Of a stretch of DNA of 64,000 bases, positions 46,007 through 55,523 are shown one piece after another. Position 1 is the first letter of the stretch. Every line of letters begins with the position of its first letter. The notes under the pieces were generated by a model. The model was not told where the DNA came from. It searched no databases and saw only the letters and a list, made by a program, of their open reading frames with translations. The stretch is from Saprospiraceae bacterium. GTDB lineage: Bacteria; Bacteroidota; Bacteroidia; Chitinophagales; Saprospiraceae. The translations under genes were made by a program, and so were the position numbers. Where the stretch lies: the NCBI GenBank assembly GCA_016718505.1, contig JADKDE010000001.1, forward strand, positions 517,501-581,500, written 5' to 3'.

Positions 46007-48853
46007 ATGACCTCCCGCCAGGAAGAAGATATTTTATTTGAAGATTCCATCAATATTTATGGCGCTAAAGAGCACAATCTCAAAAATATCCAATTAAAAA
46101 TACCAAGGAACAAGCTCGTTGTAATCACTGGAATGAGTGGAAGCGGAAAATCCTCCCTAGCATTCGATACTTTATTCGCTGAAGGCCAACGACGTTATAT
46201 GGAGACTTTCTCCGCCTATGCGAGACAATTCATCGGTAAAATCGAAAGACCAAATGTGGAGAAAATAGATGGATTGAGTCCTGTCATTTCTATCGAACAA
46301 AAGACCACGGGATGGAACCCACGAAGTACCGTTGGGACGATCACGGAGATTTATGATTTCCTTAGATTGCTTTATGCAAGGATAGGAGAAGCTTATTCGT
46401 ATATTTCAGGAAATAGGATGGAAAAGCTAACAGAGCAAGAAATCATCTCCAAGGTGCTGGATGATTTTAAAGAAGAGTCCATCATCATATTAGCTCCAGT
46501 GGTCAAGGGACGAAAGGGACATTACAAAGAACTATTTGAGCACGTAAGAAAGCAAGGATTTACTAAAATGCGCATAGACGGAGAGATCCAAGAACTTAGG
46601 TCTGGAATGCAGGTAGATCGCTTTAAGGTACACGATATAGAGATAGTCATCGATAGAATAAAGGTCCAAATGGACAAAACAGAACGAATCACATCTTCTT
46701 TGCAAGCGGCATTAAAGCTGGGTGAAGGACTTTTGTATATCCAAAAAATGGAAGAAGCTACAACAAAGGCTTATAGCAAACACCTGATGGAAGAGGAGGA
46801 TAATATCTCGTATCAAGAGCCATCGCCCAATTCATTTTCATTTAATTCGCCATATGGATATTGTCCTACCTGTAAGGGGCTAGGATTGGTAACCAGCATA
46901 GATATGCATAAAATCATCCCAGATGATACAAAATCTATCAATGAGCTCGGCATCGTTCCCTTTGGAGAAGTTAGAGAAAACTCACTTTTTACAGAACTTA
47001 GGATTATAGCCAATAAGTTTGGTTTTACATTTGCTACTCCAGTTAAGGATATACCCAAAGAAGCGTTGGATTTGATACTGAAAGGTGGGCATTCTGGAGA
47101 TAAAAATAGGCCTTTGTTCGCAGATGAGCTGGCCAATATCACAAGGCACGGACTCAATAATATGCTGACCAAATGGTATATAGAATCCGACAGCGAACGC
47201 ATCAAGAAATGGGCTGAATCTTTTATGTCTATCAACCAATGTCCAGAATGTCGTGGTCAAAGATTAAAAAAAGAATCCTTACATTTCAAAATCGGCAATA
47301 AGAATATTTCTGAATTGGGCCAATTGGACCTTAAGGAATTATTTGATTGGTTCGAATTGCTGCCGATGAAACTATCAGAAAAGCAAAAGACGATAGGTCA
47401 AGAAATATTGAAGGAAATAAGGCTTCGATTGTCCTTTTTATTAGAGGTGGGTCTGGATTATTTGACCCTAGATCGTCCAGCTAGGACGCTATCTGGCGGT
47501 GAATCACAGCGAACGCGTCTCGCCAATCAAATAGGTAGCCAGCTTTCAGGAATAACCTATATCATGGACGAACCTAGCATAGGACTGCATCAAAGAGACA
47601 ATCAACGACTAATCCATGCGCTAAGAAAACTAAACGAGATCGGCAATTCTGTTATCGTGGTTGAGCACGACAAAGACATCATGTTGGCCGCGGATTATAT
47701 TATAGATTTAGGCCCTGGAGCAGGCAAAAATGGCGGTGAGCTCATCGCCCAAGGCCGACCCATTGATTTTTTAAACCTACAAAATTCGCAAACAGCCGAT
47801 TATCTTGCTCGAAGATCTAATATCGAGATTCCGTTGAAAACCAGAAAGGGAAATGGTCAGTTATTGGTCCTCAAGGGTGCTTCGGGTAATACGTTGAAGG
47901 ATGTAGATTTGACGATTCCATTGGGGACATTTGTATGTGTCACGGGTGTCTCGGGCAGCGGTAAATCAACGTTGATCAATGAAACACTCTATCCTATACT
48001 ACGACAAAAATTGCACCATAGCCATCAAGCGCCTCTAGCCTATAAAAAGCTAGAAGGGCTCGAATATATAGACAAGGTGATCGAAATAGATCAGTCTCCC
48101 ATAGGAAGAACACCTAGGAGCAATCCAGTAACCTATATTGACGTGTTTTCAGATATAAGAAAATTGCTTTCAGATGTACCAGAAGCCAAGATCAGAGGAT
48201 ATAAGCCTGGAAGATTCTCGTTCAATGTCAAAGGGGGCCGATGTGATGGTTGTGAAGGTGGAGGTCAAAAGGTCATCCAAATGAATTTTTTACCGGATGT
48301 ATATGTCGAATGCGAGACCTGTTTTGGCAAGCGATACAATCGTGAGACGCTTGAAATACTATATAAGCAAAAAAACATCTCCGATATCTTAGATATGAGC
48401 GTGGATGAGGCGGTGGTATTTTTTGAAAATATTCCAAATATCTACCGAAAGCTAAAAACGCTGCAAGATGTTGGTCTCGGCTATATAAATTTAGGCCAAC
48501 AGGCTACGACCCTTTCTGGCGGAGAAGCGCAGCGAGTAAAACTATCTGAAGAATTATCCAAAAAGGATACGGGTAAGACATTATATATCTTGGATGAACC
48601 TACCACGGGACTACATTTTGGAGATATAAAAAAGCTATTGGAAGTGCTACAGAAACTAGTGGACAAGGGCAATACGGTCATCGTGATCGAGCATAATTTG
48701 GACGTAATAAAAGTTGCAGACTATATTGTGGATCTTGGATTGGAAGGAGGGAATAAAGGCGGCTCCATCGTATATCAAGGGGATGCGAAAGCATTTTTGA
48801 AATCTGAAGATAGCATCACGGCTCATTATCTTCGTCGAGAATTGGCGGAATAA
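46007..48853 (+). CDS. uvrA: Excinuclease ABC subunit A
   Basis: Damage-recognition ATPase of nucleotide excision repair. 948 residues from the ATG at 46007; a longer reading from a TTG at 45947 adds 20 residues absent from the family. Walker A GMSGSGKS is at 42-49 and the second at VSGSGKS. Zinc-finger cysteines lie in CPTCKGLG, CPECRGQR, CDGCEGGG and CETCFGKR. ABC signatures are LSGGESQR and LSGGEAQR, with Walker B ILDEPTTGLH. It stands alone with a short spacer to the divergent TMTC-like gene. An ATL protein that may feed lesions to this pathway is encoded at 16449-16802. Confidence 0.97.
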   Translation: MTSRQEEDILFEDSINIYGAKEHNLKNIQLKIPRNKLVVITGMSGSGKSSLAFDTLFAEGQRRYMETFSAYARQFIGKIERPNVEKIDGLSPVISIEQKTTGWNPRSTVGTITEIYDFLRLLYARIGEAYSYISGNRMEKLTEQEIISKVLDDFKEESIIILAPVVKGRKGHYKELFEHVRKQGFTKMRIDGEIQELRSGMQVDRFKVHDIEIVIDRIKVQMDKTERITSSLQAALKLGEGLLYIQKMEEATTKAYSKHLMEEEDNISYQEPSPNSFSFNSPYGYCPTCKGLGLVTSIDMHKIIPDDTKSINELGIVPFGEVRENSLFTELRIIANKFGFTFATPVKDIPKEALDLILKGGHSGDKNRPLFADELANITRHGLNNMLTKWYIESDSERIKKWAESFMSINQCPECRGQRLKKESLHFKIGNKNISELGQLDLKELFDWFELLPMKLSEKQKTIGQEILKEIRLRLSFLLEVGLDYLTLDRPARTLSGGESQRTRLANQIGSQLSGITYIMDEPSIGLHQRDNQRLIHALRKLNEIGNSVIVVEHDKDIMLAADYIIDLGPGAGKNGGELIAQGRPIDFLNLQNSQTADYLARRSNIEIPLKTRKGNGQLLVLKGASGNTLKDVDLTIPLGTFVCVTGVSGSGKSTLINETLYPILRQKLHHSHQAPLAYKKLEGLEYIDKVIEIDQSPIGRTPRSNPVTYIDVFSDIRKLLSDVPEAKIRGYKPGRFSFNVKGGRCDGCEGGGQKVIQMNFLPDVYVECETCFGKRYNRETLEILYKQKNISDILDMSVDEAVVFFENIPNIYRKLKTLQDVGLGYINLGQQATTLSGGEAQRVKLSEELSKKDTGKTLYILDEPTTGLHFGDIKKLLEVLQKLVDKGNTVIVIEHNLDVIKVADYIVDLGLEGGNKGGSIVYQGDAKAFLKSEDSITAHYLRRELAE

Positions 48854-49285
48854 AGGAATTGCTTGTAAAAAAAGGATGATTAAAATTTGGTTAGAAGCCA
48901 CTTTTTAAACCTTTTTTAGCGTATAAATCGGTATCATTTGTAAGAAGTCATACACACTTAAGAGCATTTAAATTTGCTAATTTCTCAATGTTTATTAACG
49001 TAGATAAAAAAATGTGACCTACATTTGTGACAATAAAAATACTTAGTGCAAAATTAAGCAAGAAATCATGTGTCAAAACAGTATTTGAATTCGTTCTGCA
49101 TATAGAAAAAATGCCATTTGGCAAAGAATGGAACGCATCTAACAAAGGGTTTAAACTAGAAAATAAAAAAGTGATGTAACCTTTCTTTTTTTTTACGTCA
49201 AAAAATTTGTATAATATGATATGTCTATTTTGTTTCGAATGTAAAAGTGCATCGAAAAACAAAAGGCAATGTCTTAGTATAATTA
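48854..49285. other. Intergenic region upstream of the sigma factor gene
   Basis: 432 AT-rich bases. No credible gene exists on either strand; a 117-codon minus-strand frame has biased composition and no family likeness. TGTGACCTACATTTGTGACA (near 49014) is a loose TGTGAC direct repeat. The sigma-gene promoter should lie in the last 100 bases, but no convincing -33/-7 pair stands out. Confidence 0.4.
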
Positions 49286-49861
49286 ATGTTAGAGACCCCA
49301 AATAGACTGAAGCAATTAAGCGATGAAGAGGTAATCGTGCGTTATCTTGATTCCCAAAAGAGGGTGTACTTTAATATTTTATATGATCGTTATTCTAATA
49401 AAATATTTGCAAAATGTATATCCATACTGAAGGATGAGACGAAGGCCGTTGATGCGTCTCAAGAAATAATAATCAAGTTAGTTACCAATTTATCCAAATT
49501 TGGAGGAAACTCCAAGTTTTCAACATGGGTATATTCTATCACGTATAATTACTGTATAGATATCCTAAGAAAGACAAAGAAGGAGCAGCTCTTATTCAAA
49601 GATGAGTCGGCTTTCAATGAAAATATCCCTGAAGACGAAGACGATGTATTTTTGACGGAAATTATGTTTGACAGATTGAAAATCTTGATAGATAAGCTAG
49701 ATGAGACAGAAAGAGCGCTATTGCTCATGAAGTATCAAGATGACATGATGATCAAAGAAATTTCTTCAATCATGCAGATAACGGAAAGTGCCATCAAGAT
49801 GAGATTGAAAAGGGCCAAGGATAAATTAAAAAAATTCTATTCGGCTACTTTTGATGATTAA
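49286..49861 (+). CDS. RNA polymerase ECF-type sigma factor
   Basis: 191 residues. Region 2 (YFNILYDRYSNKIFAKCISILKDETKAVDASQEIIIKLVTNLSKFGGNSKFSTWVYSITYNYCIDILRK) recognises the -10 element. Region 4 (LDETERALLLMKYQDDMMIKEISSIMQITESAIKMRLKRAKDKLKKF) is a helix-turn-helix for the -35. There is no region 3, as in ECF sigmas. A small protein gene follows rather than an obvious anti-sigma factor. Then come MscS and a DUF3078-like gene on the same strand, so this sigma could govern an envelope-stress set, which is inferred from position only. Confidence 0.93.
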   Translation: MLETPNRLKQLSDEEVIVRYLDSQKRVYFNILYDRYSNKIFAKCISILKDETKAVDASQEIIIKLVTNLSKFGGNSKFSTWVYSITYNYCIDILRKTKKEQLLFKDESAFNENIPEDEDDVFLTEIMFDRLKILIDKLDETERALLLMKYQDDMMIKEISSIMQITESAIKMRLKRAKDKLKKFYSATFDD

Positions 49862-49917
49862 AATGAGAACATGGAGCATGGTTAATTTTTTATCCAAGGA
49901 GAAAACTAATAGTTTAT

Positions 49918-50163
49918 ATGGAGTTTAAAAATTTTAAAGACTTAGCTGATTATGAAATCGCTAAAAATGGTGAGTTACCAAAACAGGTAAAGCACAATGT
50001 AGAAAAGAATATCAACCTATTTAGTTTTATGGGGGATATCGTTGATACCTATTTGCCTAAGATAATTTCTATATTTGTGGGAGTTAGTGGCGGAGATATG
50101 TCAAAAGCTGAAGAAAAAATTAATAATAAAAAAAAATCTGAGAAATACCCGAATCAATTATAA
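49918..50163 (+). CDS. Small protein of unknown function after the sigma factor gene
   Basis: 81 residues: an N-terminal amphipathic part (FKDLADYEIAKNGELPKQVKHNVEKNINLFSFMG), a moderately hydrophobic stretch (DTYLPKIISIFVGVSGG) and a Lys-rich tail. It lies 56 bases after the ECF sigma gene and 39 bases before mscS. It has no zinc-finger or cupin motif of classic anti-sigma factors, so a regulatory role is only a positional guess. Similar tiny genes follow sigma factors in Bacteroidota. Confidence 0.65.
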   Translation: MEFKNFKDLADYEIAKNGELPKQVKHNVEKNINLFSFMGDIVDTYLPKIISIFVGVSGGDMSKAEEKINNKKKSEKYPNQL

Positions 50164-50202
50164 CCAGAATTACCCACCCCAAAAACTTAGCAAAAAATTA
50201 GT

Positions 50203-51039
50203 ATGGTATCTGATATTTTATACAAATTAAAAGATGATTTTGTAACCTTTTTCCCCAATATGGTGGCGGCAGTCATCATCTTGGTCATCGGACTTTTTGT
50301 TGCTAATTTATTGCGAAAATTTATTTTTCTTTTTCTTTCAAAAATAGGAGTTGACAAGTTTGCCGAAAAGATCAATGAAGTCGATTTTATTGCAAGTTCT
50401 AAATTTAGGTTAAAATTTTCCACCTTAATTTGTAAGACGGTATATTATTTTGTTGTAATCATTACATTGATTGTGGCAGCTGACAAACTCCAGGTCAAAG
50501 CCATTTCGGATTTACTGTCCGACTTGATCAACTATATACCTGTTCTCATATCTGCAATTATCCTATTGCTTATTGGCGTATTTCTGGCTGATTTGCTTAA
50601 AAAGACCGTTTATACCAATGCAAAATCGTTCGGAATCCCTTCGGCGGGATTTATAGCTAATTTCGTGTTTTATCTGGTGATGGTGATGTTTGTGTTAAGT
50701 GCAATGACACAGGCGAAGATCGATACGACATTCTTTTCCAATAGTATTATATTGTTCTTAGGCGGTACCGTGTTGGCCTTTTCGATAGGTTATGGCCTTG
50801 CGTCCAAGGATACATTAGGAAATTATTTGGCTTCCTTTTACTTGAAAGACAAGTTAGAAATCGGAGACGATGTAACGATCGATGGTATCAGAGGTATCGT
50901 CATAGTTTTGGATAAATCATCGCTTACACTTCGTACTCAGTCTTCGGACTCAATTGTTTATATCCCCCTTAGCAAACTCATAGACGCTAAATTCGAAATC
51001 CATTCGAGGAAAAAAACATTTGACAAATACATAGATTAA
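50203..51039 (+). CDS. Small-conductance mechanosensitive channel (MscS family)
   Basis: 278 residues with three or four hydrophobic segments: VAAVIILVIGLFVANLL (about 22-38), a second near 80-95, LINYIPVLISAIILLLIGVFLADLL (about 105-130) and FVFYLVMVMFVLSAM. The pore-lining helix is FFSNSIILFLGGTVLAFSIGYGLASKDTLGN. The beta domain follows: FYLKDKLEIGDDVTIDGIRGIVIVLDKSSLTLRTQSSDSIVYIPLSKLIDAKFE. It protects against hypo-osmotic shock. C-terminally short compared with E. coli MscS. Likely transcribed with the genes on both sides. Confidence 0.9.
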   Translation: MVSDILYKLKDDFVTFFPNMVAAVIILVIGLFVANLLRKFIFLFLSKIGVDKFAEKINEVDFIASSKFRLKFSTLICKTVYYFVVIITLIVAADKLQVKAISDLLSDLINYIPVLISAIILLLIGVFLADLLKKTVYTNAKSFGIPSAGFIANFVFYLVMVMFVLSAMTQAKIDTTFFSNSIILFLGGTVLAFSIGYGLASKDTLGNYLASFYLKDKLEIGDDVTIDGIRGIVIVLDKSSLTLRTQSSDSIVYIPLSKLIDAKFEIHSRKKTFDKYID

Positions 51040-51061
51040 TTATTCACTAAAACATTTATTT

Positions 51062-51961
51062 ATGAAATTAAATTTTCTTTTTACTTTTTTATTAGCTGGT
51101 TTTTCTTGCTCAGTATTATTTGCTCAAGATGATAAAGTGAGCTTAGAAGCAAGAAAAGCTGAATTGGCGAAGCAAGTAACTGGTCTGACTGGAGAGTTGG
51201 CTGGTGTACAAGCAAAATTGGATGCTCTACCGGGTTGGAGAAAGGGTTATGCAGGATTGGTTGGTTTTAATTTGACCAAATTGACCAACTGGAGGCAGAA
51301 TCCACTTCCTTACTCAACTACCAACAATATCAACTTTAATGGATCTGCCTTTGCGAATTTGATTCAGGACAAGTATTTTTGGAGAAATAGCGGTACCCTA
51401 TCTTTAGGATGGCAAAAGCTTCAAGCTGATACCGCAAAGTCTGAAAACAAGAGCGATTATGTCTCAACGGTGGATGTACTTACCTTGTCTTCTCTTTATG
51501 GATATAGAATAACACCAAAATTGGCTGCATCTGCCTTGGCAGAATTCAGAACAGCTGTCATCAAAAATGCTTTCAATCCAGCATATTTGGATTTGGGTAT
51601 TGGAGGTACTTGGACACCTATACCAGAGTTGATCGTGGTATTTCACCCATTGAATTACAATTATATCTTCTCAAAGAATGAAACGAAATTCGTTTCTTCT
51701 CTTGGTTGTAAGATCGTAGCAGATTACAATAAGGAAATATTCAAAGGAGTTAAGTTTAAGAGTAATTTGTCTGCATTTGCGTCTTACAAGAATCTTCAAG
51801 ATCTTTCTAACGTAACTTGGGCAAATGGTTTGAATTTGAATCTATACAAGGGCTTAGGTCTTGGTGTGGATTATACCTTAAGATGGAATAAGCAAGAAAC
51901 TCAAGGCTTGGGCAATGATTTGCAAAGCTTCTTGTTCTTCGGTTTATCTTACGCGCTGTAA
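51062..51961 (+). CDS. DUF3078-like outer-membrane beta-barrel protein
   Basis: 299 residues. A signal peptide (1-21, ending LFAQ), a short coiled-coil (DKVSLEARKAELAKQVTGLTGELAGVQAKLDAL) and then a beta-rich region (WRKGYAGLVGFNLTKLTNWRQNPLPYSTTNNINFNGSAFANL...) ending in aromatic LQSFLFFGLSYAL, as in outer-membrane barrels. I place it in the DUF3078 group by the TKLTNW-type strand and overall size; function unknown. It begins 22 bases after mscS and is closed by the terminator at 51992. Confidence 0.8.
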   Translation: MKLNFLFTFLLAGFSCSVLFAQDDKVSLEARKAELAKQVTGLTGELAGVQAKLDALPGWRKGYAGLVGFNLTKLTNWRQNPLPYSTTNNINFNGSAFANLIQDKYFWRNSGTLSLGWQKLQADTAKSENKSDYVSTVDVLTLSSLYGYRITPKLAASALAEFRTAVIKNAFNPAYLDLGIGGTWTPIPELIVVFHPLNYNYIFSKNETKFVSSLGCKIVADYNKEIFKGVKFKSNLSAFASYKNLQDLSNVTWANGLNLNLYKGLGLGVDYTLRWNKQETQGLGNDLQSFLFFGLSYAL

Positions 51962-51991
51962 TATAAATTTTTAAGTTAAAGAAATAGTTAG

Positions 51992-52024
51992 TGCCTTGGC
52001 TTTGCGCCAGGGCATTTTTTTTAT
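51992..52024 (+). terminator. Intrinsic terminator after the DUF3078-like gene
   Basis: The stem TGCCTTGGC/GCCAGGGCA (one G-T pair) with a five-base loop is followed by ten T. It ends the sigma-mscS-DUF3078 transcript 31 bases after the last stop. Confidence 0.88.
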
Positions 52025-52120
52025 TTGTTAAAATTACTACTGAAAATCAAATAAATTGGATTCAGAAAAAGTTATAGTGCGAATTATCCTAAGCACAAAA
52101 CTATTAAGCGTGTGAAGGGT

Positions 52121-52236
52121 GGTAGTGGTCATGTCTCGGATAAGAATTAGAAGAGAAATGAGTCTCGAAGAGACGGAACCCACGAACGACCTGACCCGAT
52201 CTCGTCTGTAAGACGGGTGAAGGGACACACCAAAAA
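52121..52236. repeat. Hairpin-rich intergenic repeat, copy B
   Basis: Shares GGTAGTGGT and GACGGAACCCACGAAC (52172-52187) in the same order with 13510-13610. It also has GTCTC-GAA-GAGAC (52162-52174) and a CGTCT-GTA-AGACG hairpin. It lies in the 357-base gap before the MORN-caspase gene; the rest of the gap is AT-rich, with no gene seen. Confidence 0.6.
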
Positions 52237-52318
52237 TATATTACGATTAAATATCATATTAGGATAATAAGTGGTATAATTATTAGATATTTGTCACCAA
52301 ATTAAAAAAAAGTCGATT

Positions 52319-53812
52319 ATGAGGAGATTATGGTATTTGTTAGCGTTCCAAATTTGCATGTTAGTCTCAGCGGAAGCACAGGAATGCGTGAGCGGAAATT
52401 GTGTGAATGGTAAAGGGGTGTCGATTCTCGCAAATGGCTCCAAATATATCGGCTATTTTAAGAATAAAAGAATGCATGGAATGGGGGCATTTTACTATCA
52501 AAATGGGATGACATATGTGGGTCAATGGGTAGATGGTTGGAAGCACGGCAAGGGCGAATTGACCTTCAGCAATGGTGAAAAATATACGGGAGACTTCCAA
52601 AAAAATAAGTTTAGTGGTGCTGGTGTTTATCATTTTCAGGATAATGAAAGATACGAGGGAAACTTTGTGGATGGCAAGTTCAATGGACAAGGAACCTACT
52701 ACTATAAAGATGGAAAAATAAAGACAGGACAGTGGGTAAATAACAAAATGATTGAAAAAAATGAAACAGCAGAAGCCCCTGCACCACCAAAGGCAAATAT
52801 CCCAGACTGTAATATAACGCCATGCAATAGCGGCAAGGGAAAATTGACGTATTCTGATGGATCGGTTTATGTAGGAGAATTTAAGGATGGGCGTCCACAA
52901 GGGCAAGGATATTGTAAATATTCGAATGGGGATGTGTATTTTGGAGGATGGTTGAATGATGCTCCAGAGGGGAGTGGTAAGATGACCTATGCCAATGGCA
53001 AGGTGCAAAATGGAGTATGGAAAAATGGAAAAATAGGTGCGCCGCCAGTGGAGCCTGTAAAACATAATAACACCACAAAGCCCGAGGCGAAAAATGAAGT
53101 AGATATCTATGCGGTTATAGTTGGAGTATCTCGATACGAAACGTTCCCACACCTAAAATATGCGGATGACGATGCATTCCAGTATTATGCATTTCTAAAA
53201 AGTCCTGAAGGAGGCGCTTTGGAGGATGATAAAATAAAAATACTGGTGGATGAAAGTGCTGTCAAAGACAATATCGTAAAGGCTATGGAAGAGCTTTTTT
53301 ACAAGGCGGATGAAAACGATGTGGTAATGCTTTATTTTTCTGGGCACGGTATCAATGGATCATTCTTGCCAATTGACTCTGATGGGTACAAAAATAGACT
53401 TACTTACGACGAGTTGAAGACCATCTTAGGAAATTCGAAGGCCAAGCAAAAAGTTTGTTTGGCAGATGCATGTTTTTCGGGAAGCTTGTTGGCGATGAAA
53501 TCGGCATATTCACAATCCTTGAATTTATTTTACACTTCCCTGCGCGAAAGTGCGGGTGGGACAGCCTTTTTGCTCTCTAGCAAGCAAGAAGAGGTATCGC
53601 TGGAATCTCAGGGATTGAGACAAGGACTCTTTAGTCACTATGTTATCAAGGGCTTAAAAGGAGCAGCTGATGTCAACAAGAATAAGATAGTTACCATCAA
53701 AGAGCTGTATGATTATGTGTATCAAAATGTAAAAGAATACAGTCAAAGTGCACAAACGCCTACCATAGCGGGGAATTACGACCCTAATATGCCCGTTGGA
53801 AATGTGCGATAA
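52319..53812 (+). CDS. Secreted MORN-repeat / caspase-like (C14) protease fusion
   Basis: 497 residues. A signal peptide (1-21) is followed by MORN repeats in two blocks, about 35-145 and 172-238 (YVGQWVDGWKHGKGELTFSNG, YVGEFKDGRPQGQGYCKYSNG). Each block is preceded by a matching C-x4-C-x-GKG element (CVSGNCVNGKG at 23-33; CNITPCNSGKG at 164-174). After a Pro-rich linker, the caspase p20 domain (262-490) has catalytic His343 (YFSGHG) and Cys385 (ADACFSG). It probably cuts after Arg or Lys like metacaspase-type enzymes, which is inference. MORN repeats bind lipids or proteins in eukaryotes. It is followed by an M1 peptidase gene 46 bases on. Confidence 0.92.
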   Translation: MRRLWYLLAFQICMLVSAEAQECVSGNCVNGKGVSILANGSKYIGYFKNKRMHGMGAFYYQNGMTYVGQWVDGWKHGKGELTFSNGEKYTGDFQKNKFSGAGVYHFQDNERYEGNFVDGKFNGQGTYYYKDGKIKTGQWVNNKMIEKNETAEAPAPPKANIPDCNITPCNSGKGKLTYSDGSVYVGEFKDGRPQGQGYCKYSNGDVYFGGWLNDAPEGSGKMTYANGKVQNGVWKNGKIGAPPVEPVKHNNTTKPEAKNEVDIYAVIVGVSRYETFPHLKYADDDAFQYYAFLKSPEGGALEDDKIKILVDESAVKDNIVKAMEELFYKADENDVVMLYFSGHGINGSFLPIDSDGYKNRLTYDELKTILGNSKAKQKVCLADACFSGSLLAMKSAYSQSLNLFYTSLRESAGGTAFLLSSKQEEVSLESQGLRQGLFSHYVIKGLKGAADVNKNKIVTIKELYDYVYQNVKEYSQSAQTPTIAGNYDPNMPVGNVR

Positions 53813-53858
53813 TAGATAGAAAAAGTGGTAATTTTGCACCCAATCAACTGACGACAGA

Positions 53859-55523
53859 ATGTTGCGATTATTAATATTTGTATTGACATTAATCTTATTT
53901 AATGCCATAGGTTTTGGACAAAAGCCATATTTTCAAAACAAAAAATTTACGTTAAAAGATAGTCTAAGAGGGTCTTTGAGACCTGAGCGCACTTGTTATG
54001 ACGTCATCAATTATGACCTAAATATCAAGGTAGAATTGGAGGAGAAGACGATCATGGGGTTTGTAAAGGTGAATTTTGTCGCCAAGGAAGATTTCGAATG
54101 GCTTCAAATAGACTTAGACAGCACGCTTAATATTTATAAGATTGATTATAATCAAATTGAGCTCAAGTACACGAGGATTGGGGATGCGATCTTTGTCCAA
54201 TTTCCAAAGATAAAAAAAGGGCATCAACACTTTTTTAGGGTATATTGGTCGGGAAAAATTCGAGAAGCTAAAAATGCCCCATGGGATGGAGGATTCGTAT
54301 GGGACAAGGATGCGAATGGGAATCATTGGGTTGGAGTGGCTTGCGAGGGTGATGGTGCCAGCATATGGTGGCCGTGCAAGGATCATCTCAGTGATGAGCC
54401 CGATTCGATGTCTATAAGCATTTCAGTACCGAATGGTTACCAGGCGATTAGCAATGGAAATCTGATCAGTGAAACAAATTTTGGGGACAGTCACACGAAG
54501 TTCACTTGGAATGTAAGCTACCCGATCAATACCTACAATGTTACGATGTATATTGGGAAATATGAGCATTTCAGGGATGTCTATACGGCGGCTGATGGCG
54601 AGAAATTGGCCTTAGACTATTATGTGCTGCCCGAAAATCTATCAAAGGCTAAAAAGCATTTTGAACAAGTAAAGGGTATGTTGGCATGCTATGAAAAATA
54701 CTTGGACAAATATCCATTTTGGAATGACGGATTTGCGTTGGTTGAAGCGCCCTATCTGGGAATGGAGCATCAATCTGCGATTGCATATGGCAACAAGTAT
54801 AAGCGAGGGTATCTTGGAGGACGCAATCCCAAGGGCATAGATTTTGATTATATCATCATCCACGAATCGGGTCACGAGTATTTTGGAAATTCTGTTTCGT
54901 GTAGCGATCACGCTGAAATGTGGTTGCACGAATCATTCACGACTTATTTAGAAAGCGTATATGTCGAATGTACTTATTCTTACGATGAAATGCTGAGATA
55001 TATCAACAACCAGAGATTTCAAATATTCAATAGTGAGCCCATTGTGGGTCCAAAGGACGTGAATTATCTGGATGGGCAAGACAATTATTTTAAAGGTTCT
55101 TGGATATTGCATACGCTTAGAAATGTCATCGATGATGATGCGAAATGGTGGGCTATGTTTAAAGGATTTTATCTACAACAAAAACTGAAAATAACGACTA
55201 CTGAAGATTTTATCCGATACGTGAATAAATATACGGGTAATGACTTTGGTGCATTTTTTGAACAATACTTGTTCAATGCCGATATTCCTACGTTAGAATA
55301 TCAAATCGAACCATTGGATAAAGACAGTATCTCTGTTCGATATCGCTGGAAGGCTGATGTTTCGGATTTTGCCATGCCCGTCAAAGTTGGCAATAAAAAG
55401 AAATACCTCACCATATATCCTAAAGTGGGAGAGTGGCAATCAGAAAAAATCGCGTGTTCAATCGATGATTTTTCAGTAGCTGAAGAATTATATTTGATAA
55501 ATACTGAGATTTTCCGCGATTAA
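53859..55523 (+). CDS. M1 family metallopeptidase
   Basis: 554 residues with a signal peptide (about 1-20, ending GFGQ). Zinc site: HESGH at 335-339 and Glu358 (HExxH-x18-E), all intact. The usual GAMEN substrate motif reads YLGMEHQ, as in the subgroup that acts on short peptides. The N-terminal beta-saddle is DYDVINYDLNIKV-like (CYDVINYDLNIKVELEEKTIMGFVKVNF). It lacks the large C-terminal domain of PepN. It trims peptides outside the cytoplasm. It lies 46 bases after the MORN-caspase gene, probably in one transcript. The stop overlaps the convergent pgi stop (TTAA). Confidence 0.94.
   Translation: MLRLLIFVLTLILFNAIGFGQKPYFQNKKFTLKDSLRGSLRPERTCYDVINYDLNIKVELEEKTIMGFVKVNFVAKEDFEWLQIDLDSTLNIYKIDYNQIELKYTRIGDAIFVQFPKIKKGHQHFFRVYWSGKIREAKNAPWDGGFVWDKDANGNHWVGVACEGDGASIWWPCKDHLSDEPDSMSISISVPNGYQAISNGNLISETNFGDSHTKFTWNVSYPINTYNVTMYIGKYEHFRDVYTAADGEKLALDYYVLPENLSKAKKHFEQVKGMLACYEKYLDKYPFWNDGFALVEAPYLGMEHQSAIAYGNKYKRGYLGGRNPKGIDFDYIIIHESGHEYFGNSVSCSDHAEMWLHESFTTYLESVYVECTYSYDEMLRYINNQRFQIFNSEPIVGPKDVNYLDGQDNYFKGSWILHTLRNVIDDDAKWWAMFKGFYLQQKLKITTTEDFIRYVNKYTGNDFGAFFEQYLFNADIPTLEYQIEPLDKDSISVRYRWKADVSDFAMPVKVGNKKKYLTIYPKVGEWQSEKIACSIDDFSVAEELYLINTEIFRD

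Noticed and set aside
48948..49301. 117-codon minus-strand frame before the sigma factor gene
   Set aside because: AT-rich spacer with biased residues, no family likeness, overlapping the sigma gene start and its promoter region.
52367..53152. 261-codon minus-strand frame opposite the MORN repeats
   Set aside because: Repetitive MORN coding keeps the antisense frame open; no independent gene features.
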